A stretch of DNA of 64,000 nt from Brachybacterium subflavum (GCF_009299795.1 NZ_VIGP01000001.1:558001-622000); one strand, 5' to 3'; counted from the stretch's first letter, positions 17,079 through 25,607 are shown. A program made the numbers and translations. The notes: generated by a model not told the origin, from the letters alone.

Positions 17079-17692
17079 ACGCCCTCCCCAGCGCCCGCCC
17101 CGTCGGCCGACGCGCCCTGTTCGGCGCCGCCGGGCTCGGCGCCGGTGCCCTGCTGCTCGCGGCCTGCGGCTCGGACACCTCCTCGCGCTACGGCGACAGC
17201 GGCGGCGACGGCGAGAACGGCTTCGTCTCCGGCGACGGCGTGACCACCGAGATCGACCCCGAGGACCGCACCGACCCCGTCGACTTCAGCGGCACCACCT
17301 ACGAGGGCAAGGCCTTCGCGAGCGCCGACGAGCTGGGCTCGATCCTCGTCCTGAACATCTGGTACGCCTCGTGCGCCCCGTGCCGCAAGGAGGCGCCGGA
17401 CCTCGTCGAGATCGCCGACGACTACGCCGCCGAGGGCGTGGAGTTCGTCGGCATCAACGTGCGCGACGAGAAGGGCCCGGCCATCGCCTTCCAGAAGAAG
17501 TACAAGATCCCCTACTCGTCGCTGCCGGACCTGGATTCCAAGATCCTCTACGCGCTGCGCGGGCAGGTCTCTCCCAACGCCGTCCCCTCGACGCTCGTGC
17601 TCGATACGGAGGGCAGGGTCGCGGCGCGCATCTCGGGCGCCGCCGATCCCTCGATCCTGCGCTCGATGATCGACACCGTCGTGGCCGAATGA
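17075..17692 (+). CDS. TlpA/ResA-like thioredoxin lipoprotein
   Basis: 205 aa. A signal sequence with a lipobox (LLLAAC, Cys31 as lipidated residue) and an Arg12-Arg13 pair leads to an extracytoplasmic thioredoxin fold. The redox motif is C100-A-P-C103 in WYASCAPCRKEAPDLV, with FVGINVRDEKG and the cis-proline in PNAVPSTLVLD. ResA-type proteins reduce apocytochrome c haem-binding cysteines before haem ligation. It overlaps both neighbours by 4 nt and its electron donor is probably the CcdA protein encoded next. Confidence 0.9.
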   Translation: MNALPSARPVGRRALFGAAGLGAGALLLAACGSDTSSRYGDSGGDGENGFVSGDGVTTEIDPEDRTDPVDFSGTTYEGKAFASADELGSILVLNIWYASCAPCRKEAPDLVEIADDYAAEGVEFVGINVRDEKGPAIAFQKKYKIPYSSLPDLDSKILYALRGQVSPNAVPSTLVLDTEGRVAARISGAADPSILRSMIDTVVAE

Positions 17693-18495
17693 GCGCGATG
17701 GACATCGGACAGGTCTTCTCCACGACGATCCTCTCGGGCTCTCTCTGGGTGGCGCTCGCGGTGGCCGCGGCCGCGGGGATCGTCGCCTTCGTCTCCCCGT
17801 GCGTGCTGCCCGTGGTCCCCGGCTACCTCGGGTACGTCTCGGGTCTCGCGGGCCAGGGGTCCGGCGGCGCCGCGCGCGGCGCGTCCGGCGGCGCGCGCGG
17901 TCGGGGCGGAGTCCGCGGCTCGTCCCGGATGGCGCTCGGGGCGGTGCTGTTCGTGCTCGGCTTCGCCGCCGTGTTCGTCGTGCTCGGCGGCTTCGTCGGC
18001 GCGCTCGGGCACGTCCTGCAGTCCCATGTCGTGTGGGTCAACCGGATCTCCGGCGTCCTCGTGATCGCCATGGGACTGCTGTTCCTGGGGCTGTTCCCCT
18101 CGCTGTCGGGGGAGAGGCGCCTGCACAGCCGGCCCGACGCGGGTCTGCTCGGGGCCCCGCTGATGGGCATCGTCTTCGGGTTCTCGTGGACCCCCTGCAT
18201 CGGCCCGACCTACGCGGCCGTGGTCGCCCTCTCCCTGGACGGAGCGTCCCCGCTGCGCGGGGCCCTGCTCGCCCTCGCCTATTCCCTGGGTCTCGGCATT
18301 CCCTTCGTGCTGTTCGCGCTGCTCTTCCAGCGCGCGCTCGGCGCGAGCCGCGCCCTCGCCCGCCACCGTCGGACCATCTCCGTGGTCAGCGGCGCCCTGC
18401 TGATCGCGATCGGCGTGCTGCTGCTGACGGGGACCTGGACGCAGTGGATGGCGCAGCTGCAGACCCTCATCGGCGGATACGAGACGGTGGTGTGA
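17689..18495 (+). CDS. ccdA: Cytochrome c biogenesis protein CcdA
   Basis: 268 aa with six hydrophobic segments. The two redox cysteines lie in the characteristic FVSPCVLPVVPGY (Cys38) and FSWTPCIGPTYA (Cys170) contexts. CcdA carries electrons from cytoplasmic thioredoxin across the membrane to ResA-type proteins. A Gly/Ala/Arg-rich insertion (about 60-80) lies in the loop after the first cysteine. The gene starts in the stop of tlpA and its own stop overlaps the resB start (TGATG). Confidence 0.92.
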   Translation: MSAMDIGQVFSTTILSGSLWVALAVAAAAGIVAFVSPCVLPVVPGYLGYVSGLAGQGSGGAARGASGGARGRGGVRGSSRMALGAVLFVLGFAAVFVVLGGFVGALGHVLQSHVVWVNRISGVLVIAMGLLFLGLFPSLSGERRLHSRPDAGLLGAPLMGIVFGFSWTPCIGPTYAAVVALSLDGASPLRGALLALAYSLGLGIPFVLFALLFQRALGASRALARHRRTISVVSGALLIAIGVLLLTGTWTQWMAQLQTLIGGYETVV

Positions 18496-20369
18496 TGACC
18501 CAGGAGGACCGCAGGGCGCGCAAGGCGCGGCGCCGGGCGCAGAGCCGGGAGCCGAAGAACGCGGACGCGAAGGCCCCGCGCTCGGAGCGGGCCCGCCGGG
18601 CCCAGGATGAGCAGAAGGACCAGATGGGCACGGCGAGCACCCGTGACCGTCGGGTCGCGCCCGAGGCCCGCGATCTGCGCCAGTCCGGGAGATCGGGCAC
18701 GGCGGGCGCCTCGCTGCCCAAGCTCGGCGTGCGCGGGACGCTGCTGTTCCTGTGGCGACAGCTCACGAGCATGCAGACCGCCCTGTTCCTGCTCCTCCTG
18801 CTCGCGATCGCCGCCGTGCCGGGCTCGCTGTACCCGCAGCGCAACGTCGACGCCTCCAAGACGGAGCAGTACATCTCCGAGCACGGCTCGTGGGCGAAGT
18901 TCCTCGACGCGCTGGGCTTCTTCGACGTGTTCTCCTCGGTGTGGTTCTCCGCGATCTACCTGCTGCTGTTCGTCTCCCTGGTGGGCTGCGTGATCCCGCG
19001 TCTGGGCGTGCACCTGCGCCAGATCCGCTCGCGCCCTCCCCGCACGCCCACGCGCCTGCGTCGCTTCGCCGGGTTCACGCGCGTCGAGCTCCCGGGGGCC
19101 GACGTCGAGGCCGTCACCGCCCGCGCGGCGAAGGCCCTCAAGCGCTCCCGCTACCGCACCGACGTGCTCGAGGAGAAGGGCGGGGCGCGCTCGGTGACCT
19201 CCGAGCGCGGGTACCTGCGCGAGACCGGCAACCTCCTCTTCCACGTGGCCCTGCTGGGCGTTCTGGTCGGCGTGGCCGCCGGCGGGCTCTTCCAGTACCG
19301 CGGCCAGATCACCGTGGTCGAGGGGGAGGGGTTCTCGAACTCCCTGGCCGAGTACGACTCCTTCGAGCAGGGCGCCTGGTACGACTCCTCGAAGCTGCCG
19401 TCGTTCCGCTTCACCCTCGACGACTTCCGCGCCGAGTACGACACCAGTTCCAACGCGCACCGCTTCGGACAGCCCAAGAAGTTCGAGGCCGACGTCACCG
19501 TCGACGACCCGGACAAGGCCGACGAGTACTCCAAGACGCTGCGCGTGAACCAGCCGCTGCACGTCCAGGGCACCACGATGTACCTCCTGGGCAACGGGTA
19601 CGCCCCCGAGGTCACCGTGAAGGACCCCGAGGGGAACGTCGTCGCCGAGGGCCCCATCATCACGATCCCCTCGGGCGACACCGGGTACACCTCGCAGCTG
19701 GTGATCAAGGCGCCCGACGCCCAGCCGAAGCAGATGGCCGTCGTCGGCTTCTTCCTGCCCACCGGCGTCATCGACGAGAAGGGCCCGCACTCGGAGTTCC
19801 CGGGACTCGTGAACCCGCAGCTGGCCCTCACCGTCTACAACGGCGACCTGGGTCTGGACGACGGCGTGCCGAAGAACGCCTACCAGGTGGACGTCAGCAG
19901 CCTCACGCCGGTGGCCGACTCCGACGGCAACCAGTCGCTCGTGAGCCTGACCCCGGGGGAGTCGCAGACGCTCGCCGACGGCTCCTCGATCTCCTTCGAC
20001 GGCGTCAAGCGCTACGCCGCCTTCGACATCAAGCGCGACCCGTTCCAGGTGTTCACCCTGGTCATGGCGCTGAGCGCGGTGCTGGGCCTGGTGCTCTCGC
20101 TGTTCGTCCCGCGCCGGCGCGTGTGGGTGCGCGCGGTGCCGTCGGCCCACGGCGCGGTCCTGGAGGTGGCGGGACTGGCCCGCAGCGACGATGATCGACT
20201 CGTGGAGGACGTGCGCGCGCTCGCCGAGCGCCTCGCGGACTCCCCCTCCCCGGCGGCGGAACCGTCGTCATCCGATTCCTCGTCCTCTGATTCCCCGAGG
20301 CCCGCGCCCCAGACCCCGGAGACCGATTCCTCGCAGTCCAAGCCCTCGCACGAAGGACCCCTCCAGTGA
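18495..20369 (+). CDS. resB: Cytochrome c biogenesis protein ResB
   Basis: 624 aa. A basic N-terminal tail of about 85 residues precedes two membrane segments (MQTALFLLLLLAIAAVPGSL and SAIYLLLFVSLVGCVIPRL), a third (LLFHVALLGVLVGVAAGGLF), a large extracytoplasmic domain (about 280-510) and a last membrane segment (FTLVMALSAVLGLVLSLFV). The C-terminus is a Ser/Pro-rich tail. ResB with CcsB/CcsA forms the system II haem lyase that attaches haem to secreted apocytochromes. It overlaps both neighbours, confirming the operon. Confidence 0.92.
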   Translation: MTQEDRRARKARRRAQSREPKNADAKAPRSERARRAQDEQKDQMGTASTRDRRVAPEARDLRQSGRSGTAGASLPKLGVRGTLLFLWRQLTSMQTALFLLLLLAIAAVPGSLYPQRNVDASKTEQYISEHGSWAKFLDALGFFDVFSSVWFSAIYLLLFVSLVGCVIPRLGVHLRQIRSRPPRTPTRLRRFAGFTRVELPGADVEAVTARAAKALKRSRYRTDVLEEKGGARSVTSERGYLRETGNLLFHVALLGVLVGVAAGGLFQYRGQITVVEGEGFSNSLAEYDSFEQGAWYDSSKLPSFRFTLDDFRAEYDTSSNAHRFGQPKKFEADVTVDDPDKADEYSKTLRVNQPLHVQGTTMYLLGNGYAPEVTVKDPEGNVVAEGPIITIPSGDTGYTSQLVIKAPDAQPKQMAVVGFFLPTGVIDEKGPHSEFPGLVNPQLALTVYNGDLGLDDGVPKNAYQVDVSSLTPVADSDGNQSLVSLTPGESQTLADGSSISFDGVKRYAAFDIKRDPFQVFTLVMALSAVLGLVLSLFVPRRRVWVRAVPSAHGAVLEVAGLARSDDDRLVEDVRALAERLADSPSPAAEPSSSDSSSSDSPRPAPQTPETDSSQSKPSHEGPLQ

Positions 20370-21487
20370 TCGACCAGCAGCTCGCGGAGCTCTCGAACCT
20401 CCTGATCATCGTCACGATCGTCCTGTACGTCCTGGCCCTCATCGGCTTCGGCGCGGACCTCTCGGGCGTCACCCAGCGGCGCAGCGACGAGAAGCTCGAG
20501 AAGCAGAAGCGCGAGGGCGAAGGAGCCCGCGCCGAGCTCGCGGCCGTCGGCGCGAGCGCCGGGACGGCCGCGGGAGCCGGCGGCGGACTCGTCGGGTCGA
20601 CCGCCGCCGGGAAGACCCCTGCCCGGACGGCCCCCACCGGGAAGGGATCGGCCGCGCTGGGCTCGACCGGCGCCGCGACCTCGGGCAACGCGCTGGGTGC
20701 GCGCGGCTTCGGCTACGTCATGGCCTCGATCGGGGCCGTCCTGCACATCACCGCGATGGTGCTGCGGGGCGTGGCGACCTGGCGGGTGCCGTGGGGCAAC
20801 ATGTACGAGTTCTCGATGACCTCGAGCGCGCTGATCGTCGCGCTGTTCGTGATCATCTCGATCCGCCGCAAGGACCTGCGTCTGCTCGGCACCCTCGTGA
20901 TGCTCCCGGTGCTCGTGCTGATGCTGATCGCCCAGACGGCGTGGATCCTGCCCGCCTCCGACCTCACCCCGAGCCTGCAGAACTCGCACTGGCTGATCGT
21001 GCACATCGGCGTCGCCATCATCGCGACCGCGCTCTCGGGCCTCGGCGCGATCGTCGCCGCCCTCCAGCTGCTCTCGACCCGCACCCGGAAGGTGCGCGCC
21101 GCCCGCGAGGCGGCCGACCGCCCGCTGGGGCGCTTCTGGGGCCCGGTCTCGGCGCTCACCGAGCGCATCCCCGGCCCGGAGGCCCTCGAGGCGCTCTGCT
21201 TCCGCCTGCACTCCCTCGCCTTCGTGTGCTGGACCTTCACCCTGATCTTCGGGGCGGTCTGGGCCAACGAGGCCTGGGGCCGCTACTGGAACTGGGACCC
21301 CAAGGAGGTGTGGACCTTCGTGATCTGGGTGGTCTACGCCTGCTACCTGCACGCCCGCGCCACCCGCGGCTTCCGCGGCAACAAGGCGGCCTGGTTCGCC
21401 CTCGCCGGCTTCGCCTGCGTCATCATCAACTACACGGTCGTGAACCTGGTGATCAACGGCCTGCACTCCTACTCCGGCCTCGGCTGA
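20366..21487 (+). CDS. ccsB: System II cytochrome c biogenesis protein CcsB (CcsA family)
   Basis: 373 aa, GTG start overlapping the resB stop. About eight membrane segments. The haem-handling tryptophan motif is present at about 299-314 (W-A-N-E-A-W-G-R-Y-W-N-W-D-P-K-E), with flanking histidines in VLHITAMVLRG, WLIVHIGVA and LHSYSG. The 60-residue linker after the first helix is Ala/Gly/Thr-rich. It transports and presents haem to ResB. It is the last gene of the operon; the SipW operon follows after a 136-bp gap to its -10 box. Confidence 0.93.
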   Translation: MIDQQLAELSNLLIIVTIVLYVLALIGFGADLSGVTQRRSDEKLEKQKREGEGARAELAAVGASAGTAAGAGGGLVGSTAAGKTPARTAPTGKGSAALGSTGAATSGNALGARGFGYVMASIGAVLHITAMVLRGVATWRVPWGNMYEFSMTSSALIVALFVIISIRRKDLRLLGTLVMLPVLVLMLIAQTAWILPASDLTPSLQNSHWLIVHIGVAIIATALSGLGAIVAALQLLSTRTRKVRAAREAADRPLGRFWGPVSALTERIPGPEALEALCFRLHSLAFVCWTFTLIFGAVWANEAWGRYWNWDPKEVWTFVIWVVYACYLHARATRGFRGNKAAWFALAGFACVIINYTVVNLVINGLHSYSGLG

Positions 21488-21623
21488 TCCGGGTTGAAGC
21501 CAGCATCCCGTGGGCTCGACCATCCGCGCTGGCTCCTCTCCGGTGCGCCCGAGCCGCACGGTTCGTGACCGGATCGTGCCCGGAACCCCTCCGCCGACCC
21601 ATGGCGGGGCCACCGATCTCCCC

Positions 21624-21655
21624 TATGCTGATCACACTGGGTTACTGACCAGTAA
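21624..21655 (+). promoter_or_regulatory. Promoter with palindromic operator before the SipW operon
   Basis: TATGCT at 21624-21629 is a good -10 box; no clear -35 box is seen. Starting about 6 nt after the expected start point is TTACTG-AC-CAGTAA (21642-21655), a perfect 6-2-6 inverted repeat in an otherwise GC-rich region. A repressor bound there would block the transcript. No regulator gene is adjacent, so the binder (TetR or GntR type by appearance) is encoded elsewhere. Confidence 0.6.
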
Positions 21656-21703
21656 TCACGTCGGGGGGACAGTGTGGTCGCCCCGCTGGATCGAGGGGGA
21701 GCG

Positions 21704-22303
21704 ATGTCAGGGGACGATACGAGGACGACACGGTCGAAGAAGGTCCGCGCGGTGCTCGCAGGCGGACTGGTCCTGGGCATCGGGGCGGCAGTCACGCTGG
21801 CGGCCTGGAACGATTCCGAGTACGCGCGGGGCGACTTCTCCGCCGGGGCGTTCGACCTCGAGGGCAGCACGGACGGCGCGGACTACGGCGAGCACCCCGC
21901 GGCCGACCCCGCCGCTGCCCTCGCTTTCAGCGTTGATCCCTCGAACCTGGCTCCCGGCGATTCCGTGAGCGCCCCGTTCGCAGTCCGTCTCGACGATACG
22001 ACGACGTACGACGCGGTCGTCGACGTGCTTGCGACATCGACGTCGGGCGACGTCTCGGACCTCACGTACTCGCTCGTGCAGACGGATTCCTTCGGTTGCG
22101 GTCAGTCGACCGCCGCGACGCTGGTCCCTTCGGGCACCGCCGTCGGCCAGGTGCCCGGCGCACCGCAGTTCGATCTGACGGCCGGCGACGGCACCGCTGG
22201 GCAGCCCGTCACGCTGTGCTTCACCGTGAAGGCGGGCAGCGGCCTTGAGCAGGGACAGACGGGCTCTGCCACCTGGGAGTTCGCAGCCGAGTCCCAGGCC
22301 TGA
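21704..22303 (+). CDS. SipW-dependent-type secreted protein (TasA/CalY-like), first paralogue
   Basis: 199 aa. A basic N-terminus, one hydrophobic helix (AVLAGGLVLGIGAAVTLAA) and the junction AAWNDSEYARGDFSAGAFDLEG form the SipW-dependent signal type, with cleavage expected just before Trp35. The mature part is a beta-rich, Asp/Thr-rich domain with NLAPGDSVSAPFAVRLDD, a strand pattern seen in TasA/camelysin-like fibre proteins, and two cysteines. The ATG at 21704 has GAGGGGGAG upstream. A paralogue follows 16 nt later and an ER-type signal peptidase after that, so the three probably form one secretion unit. Confidence 0.8.
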   Translation: MSGDDTRTTRSKKVRAVLAGGLVLGIGAAVTLAAWNDSEYARGDFSAGAFDLEGSTDGADYGEHPAADPAAALAFSVDPSNLAPGDSVSAPFAVRLDDTTTYDAVVDVLATSTSGDVSDLTYSLVQTDSFGCGQSTAATLVPSGTAVGQVPGAPQFDLTAGDGTAGQPVTLCFTVKAGSGLEQGQTGSATWEFAAESQA

Positions 22304-22319
22304 CAGAGGTCGCGCAAGG

Positions 22320-22958
22320 GTGGACGCGCGGTTGCCATGGTTACGGGCCGTCCTGGCCAGTGGCCTCGTGATGGGCGTGAGCGCCACGTCGTCGGTGGCG
22401 GCTTGGACCGACTCCGAATATGGGACCGGGACCTTCAGCGCTTCCCGTTTCGCGCTCCAGGCGACTGTCGCCATGCCCTATGACCCCGCCGGGCCCTGGG
22501 TCGAGCACGGGAGCAATGCGGCCGAACTCCAGCTCGCTGCCGGCGATCTGCGCCCGGGCTCCGCCCGTTACGCCGCGCTCGGCATCCGCACGACGCCCGG
22601 CTCCACCGGTGGGGAGCTCCACGTCCCCGGGGCGACGGTGAACGGCACCGCAGGGAACGGGTCCGCGTGGGCGTCGGCTCTGCGTTACCGGGTCGTCGTC
22701 TCCTCCCGCTGCGACGCGTCCGTGTTCTCCGCAGGCGCCGACTACGTGGTGGGCGGCGCCACCACCGCCCGCCCGCTCACCCGCGGGCAGGAGGATCCGT
22801 CCCATGGTCCGGCGCTCGCGGAAGCGACGGCCGATGGCCCCGGCGCGCCGACCGTCCTGTGCTTCGAGATTTCTCTGCCGATGGGCGCGAGCAACTCGCT
22901 CCAGGGATCCACGGCCGACGCCCGGTGGGATATCAGCGCGACATCGGAGGAGACATGA
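22320..22958 (+). CDS. SipW-dependent-type secreted protein, second paralogue
   Basis: 212 aa, GTG start with GAGGT about 10 nt upstream. It opens with LPWLRAVLASGLVMGVSATSSVAAWTDSEYGTGTFSASRFAL (split by eye: hydrophobic helix to Ala28, then WTDSEY). This repeats the AAW(N/T)DSEYxxGxFSAxxF signature of the preceding gene. The mature domain is again beta-rich with LQLAAGDLRPGSARYAALGIRT and two cysteines. It probably shares the export route and may co-assemble with the first paralogue. Its stop overlaps the signal peptidase start (ATGA). Confidence 0.8.
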   Translation: MDARLPWLRAVLASGLVMGVSATSSVAAWTDSEYGTGTFSASRFALQATVAMPYDPAGPWVEHGSNAAELQLAAGDLRPGSARYAALGIRTTPGSTGGELHVPGATVNGTAGNGSAWASALRYRVVVSSRCDASVFSAGADYVVGGATTARPLTRGQEDPSHGPALAEATADGPGAPTVLCFEISLPMGASNSLQGSTADARWDISATSEET

Positions 22959-23653
22959 AGCGCAGAGCTCCCGTGCGCCACCGGAACGATCGCTCCGGTC
23001 GTGCTCGACTGCGCGAGGTGCCCGTCGCCGCGGCGAACGATCAGTCCGGTGACCGCCGCACCGTGCTCTCGTTCGTCCTCGCCCGCGTGCTCGATCTGGC
23101 TGCTGTCGGCGGCGCGATCTGCATCGTCCTGGTGCTGCTCGCAGTTCTGCTCCACATCACGCTGATCCTGTTCCGCACCGGGTCCATGGCCCCTGCGATC
23201 CCCCAGGGCTCCGTCGCGGTGGTTCGGGAGACCCCCGCGACCGACGTCGAGATCGGCGACATCGTGACGGTCGACCGGCCAGGGGACGCTCCTGTATCCC
23301 ATCGGGTCGTGCGAGTCGAGCCGCAGGGCGGCGAGAGCGTCGAGCTCACGTTGCGGGGGGACGCGAACCCGGGGCCGGACCCACGACCCTACGAGGTCAC
23401 CACGGTCCGACTGGTCCTCTTCCACATCCCCGGCCTCGCACCGTTCATCGCCGGCCTGGGCCGCCCGCCCGTCATGATCGGAGTGACACTCGCGGTCGCG
23501 GCGCTCGTGGTGTGGGCGCTCTGGCCCCGGAAACGAGCCCGCACCACCGAGGGCGAGACCGGGGAGGAGACGCAGGAGTCAGGGCGGGACGTCGAACCCG
23601 TCGACGGATCCGACGCCGAGGACAGGCGCGCTGAGGAGGCGGAGCCCCGATGA
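22955..23653 (+). CDS. ER/SipW-type signal peptidase I
   Basis: 232 aa. The nucleophile is Ser77 in RTGSMAPAIPQGS, and the general base position is His116 in VSHRVVRV rather than the usual bacterial Lys, which marks the ER/archaeal/SipW class. The acidic motif LRGDANPGPD (Asp136) follows. There is one membrane segment before the active site (about 45-72) and one after (about 171-190), then an acidic cytoplasmic tail. In Bacillus SipW processes TasA and TapA; here it is sandwiched between its probable substrates with 4-nt overlaps on both sides. Confidence 0.9.
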   Translation: MKRRAPVRHRNDRSGRARLREVPVAAANDQSGDRRTVLSFVLARVLDLAAVGGAICIVLVLLAVLLHITLILFRTGSMAPAIPQGSVAVVRETPATDVEIGDIVTVDRPGDAPVSHRVVRVEPQGGESVELTLRGDANPGPDPRPYEVTTVRLVLFHIPGLAPFIAGLGRPPVMIGVTLAVAALVVWALWPRKRARTTEGETGEETQESGRDVEPVDGSDAEDRRAEEAEPR

Positions 23654-24207
23654 ACGCCGCGGGCGAGGCAGGTCGACGGCACGGTGTGCTGCGGGCCCTG
23701 GGCATCGGGATGCTGGTGCCTCTCGCGCTCGTGGTCGGCTGTGTGCTGCCCGTGCGCGCGGAGCCCGTCGACGCGGAGTGGACGGCCCAGAGCCCGGCGC
23801 GTGCGCGGATGGTGGCCGCGCAGATCCCTCCGATCTCCCTCGCGAGAACGTGCTCGTTCAAACCCGGGATTCTCGGGGTGGGTGCTCGGGTCGAGGTCTA
23901 TTGGAGACTCCCTGCGGGCTACCAGGTCTCGGACGTGCAGGCCGAGGCGTCGACCAAAGGACTGGGATCCGTGCTCGCCCCGATCACCGGGTTCAGCACC
24001 GCGAACAACACTGAGCGTGGATCCGACGGCGTCTACACCACGACCGTGCGCTCCAATCTCCTGGGCGGTCTGTTGGGACTCGGCAGCGAGCTCGAGCTCG
24101 CCTTCCTCGTGAAGGATGCGAGCGGGTGGACCTCGCAGACCCGGTCCGTGGCGACGAACGCAGGCCTCCTGGCCGGCATCGGCGGGACCTGCCGGAACCT
24201 CGACTGA
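23650..24207 (+). CDS. Secreted hypothetical protein of the SipW operon
   Basis: 185 aa. An N-terminal hydrophobic segment (about 14-37, LGIGMLVPLALVVGCVLPV) is followed by RAEPVDAEWTAQSPARARM, in which AEWTA faintly recalls the AAWTDSEY junction. The rest is a predicted beta-rich extracellular domain with one cysteine near its start (RTCSFKPG) and one near the end (GGTCRNL), suggesting a disulfide that closes the domain. I do not recognise a family. Its coupling (ATGA) to the peptidase gene implies it is a third substrate or an anchor/minor subunit. Confidence 0.65.
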   Translation: MNAAGEAGRRHGVLRALGIGMLVPLALVVGCVLPVRAEPVDAEWTAQSPARARMVAAQIPPISLARTCSFKPGILGVGARVEVYWRLPAGYQVSDVQAEASTKGLGSVLAPITGFSTANNTERGSDGVYTTTVRSNLLGGLLGLGSELELAFLVKDASGWTSQTRSVATNAGLLAGIGGTCRNLD

Positions 24208-24236
24208 TCCCTCACGGCGGAAGGGACACAGGGCTC

Positions 24237-24261
24237 GGGCCGGTGCATCCCGGACCGGCCC
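24237..24261 (+). terminator. Probable terminator of the SipW operon
   Basis: GGGCCGGT (24237-24244) pairs perfectly with ACCGGCCC (24254-24261) around a 9-nt loop, 30 bp after the last gene of the operon. No T-tract. It lies between this operon and a convergent gene. Confidence 0.5.
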
Positions 24262-24333
24262 CGCCGGGCACCCCTCGGGAGCGCTCGTGAAGAGCTCGGA
24301 CGTGCTCTTCTGCTGCACTATGCGAGCTCGTCG

Positions 24334-24696
24334 TCAGGAGGTGGAGTCGTCTCCGTGTTCGCCGCGCTCACGCCTCTCACGGCGGATGTCCTCGTCCAGC
24401 TTGCGAAGGAAGTCCGGATCCTCGTCGGGAGCGAGTGGACGCGGCCGGGGCGAGCTGCCCGCTCCGCCCTGCCCGGGCTGCCATCCGCGAGGGCCGAACG
24501 GACCCGCGGTCCCGCTCTCGCGGTCCTTGCCGGCCAGCAGCCAGGTGAGCGGCCCCACCCACGGCAGCAGCACGATGAGCACGATCCAGGCCCACTTCGG
24601 CAGACCGCGCAGCTGCGCGTTCTCGCACTGGATGCAATCGGCGAGAGCGAAGATCGTCAGCCCGATCGAGGCGATGGCGAGGACACCCTTCAACAT
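24334..24696 (-). CDS. Phospholipase D nuclease N-terminal-like (PLDc_N) membrane protein
   Basis: 120 aa. Two N-terminal hydrophobic helices (VLAIASIGLTIFALADCI and WAWIVLIVLLPWVGPLTWLLAG) separated by LRGLPKWA match the PLDc_N domain found alone in many small actinobacterial proteins. The C-terminal 60 residues are polar, Gly/Pro-rich then charged (DFLRKLDEDIRRERRER). No catalytic domain is attached. The role is unknown; it is upstream of neither gene in an obvious operon but lies 53 bp downstream of the alarmone synthetase gene on the same strand. Confidence 0.8.
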   Translation of the reverse strand: MLKGVLAIASIGLTIFALADCIQCENAQLRGLPKWAWIVLIVLLPWVGPLTWLLAGKDRESGTAGPFGPRGWQPGQGGAGSSPRPRPLAPDEDPDFLRKLDEDIRRERRERGEHGDDSTS

Positions 24697-24749
24697 CCCC
24701 CGAGTCTACGGAACCTCGAGGGCCGGCGGGCCGGGCGCCCCGATCCTTC

Positions 24750-25481
24750 TCAGGACGCCAGGACCCGGCGCAGCTCAGCCATCTGCTCGTCGAGCTCCCG
24801 CGTGGTCTCGGCGATCTGCGACATGCGCCGGGAGTGCACCTCGGGCACGTCGCCGTCGAACTTGTAGCGCAGCGAGTGCTCGGTGCTCGCCCAGAAGTCC
24901 ATGGCGATGGTGCGCAGCTGGATCTCCACGGGGATCTCGACGGTGCGGTCGGCGAGGAACACGGGGACCTGGACGATCAGGTGCAAAGAGCGGTAGCCGT
25001 TGGGCTTGGGGTCGGCGATGTAGTCCTTGACCTGCAGGACCTCGAGGTCCTCCTGGCGGCGGATCGCATCGCTCACGAGGTAGACGTCGGCCACGTACGG
25101 GCAGGTGATCCGCAGGCCGGCGATATCGAAGATCTGGGCGCGGATCGCGTCGAGATCGGCTGGGACGCCGCGGGCGACGATCTTCTGGGTGAGGGACTCG
25201 GCGGACTTCAGGCGGGTCTTCACGTGCTCGATGGGGGAGTGATCGTGCTGGGCGTCGAACTGCTCGCGCAGGATGCCGACCTTCGTGGAGACCTCGTCGA
25301 GTCCGAACTTGTACTCCATGAGGAAGCCGCGCATGCGCTGCTGCATGCGGCGCAGCATGGTCTCGGCGTCCGCATGCTCGGCGTCGGGCCCGGCCAGGCG
25401 GCGCAGGAAGTCCAGCGCCCGGGGATCGATCCCGTGCCCGGAGAACGAGGGGACGGCGTCGGACGCTCGCTCAGCACTCAT
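24750..25481 (-). CDS. Small alarmone synthetase (RelQ/YjbM-type GTP pyrophosphokinase)
   Basis: 243 aa, a stand-alone RelA/SpoT synthetase domain with no hydrolase, TGS or ACT domains. Conserved elements include IFDIAGLRITCPYVADVY, VKDYIADPKPNGYRSLHLIV, VEIQLRTIAMDFWAST and HSLRYKF, which bind ATP, GTP and Mg. The product is (p)ppGpp. The C-terminal helix (SRRMSQIAETTRELDEQMAE) suits the tetramer-forming end of RelQ proteins. The ATG at 25481 has GGGAGG upstream. A full-length Rel must be elsewhere for hydrolysis. Confidence 0.88.
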   Translation of the reverse strand: MSAERASDAVPSFSGHGIDPRALDFLRRLAGPDAEHADAETMLRRMQQRMRGFLMEYKFGLDEVSTKVGILREQFDAQHDHSPIEHVKTRLKSAESLTQKIVARGVPADLDAIRAQIFDIAGLRITCPYVADVYLVSDAIRRQEDLEVLQVKDYIADPKPNGYRSLHLIVQVPVFLADRTVEIPVEIQLRTIAMDFWASTEHSLRYKFDGDVPEVHSRRMSQIAETTRELDEQMAELRRVLAS

Positions 25482-25607
25482 ACGAAGGATCCTCCCATCG
25501 GTCTCTGGAGGTTCGGTGCGAGGTTCCGGCACGGCGCCCCGGCGCTCCCTGTGGTCCGCGCCTCGGCCCGCACGGTCCGTCCAGGCGGGCGCACTACCCT
25601 GGCCTCC

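Noticed and set aside
21704..24207. Prophage or transposon origin for the SipW operon
   Set aside because: No integrase, transposase, tRNA target, terminal repeats or attachment-like direct repeats are visible at its borders; only gene order and a slight composition difference hint at transfer.
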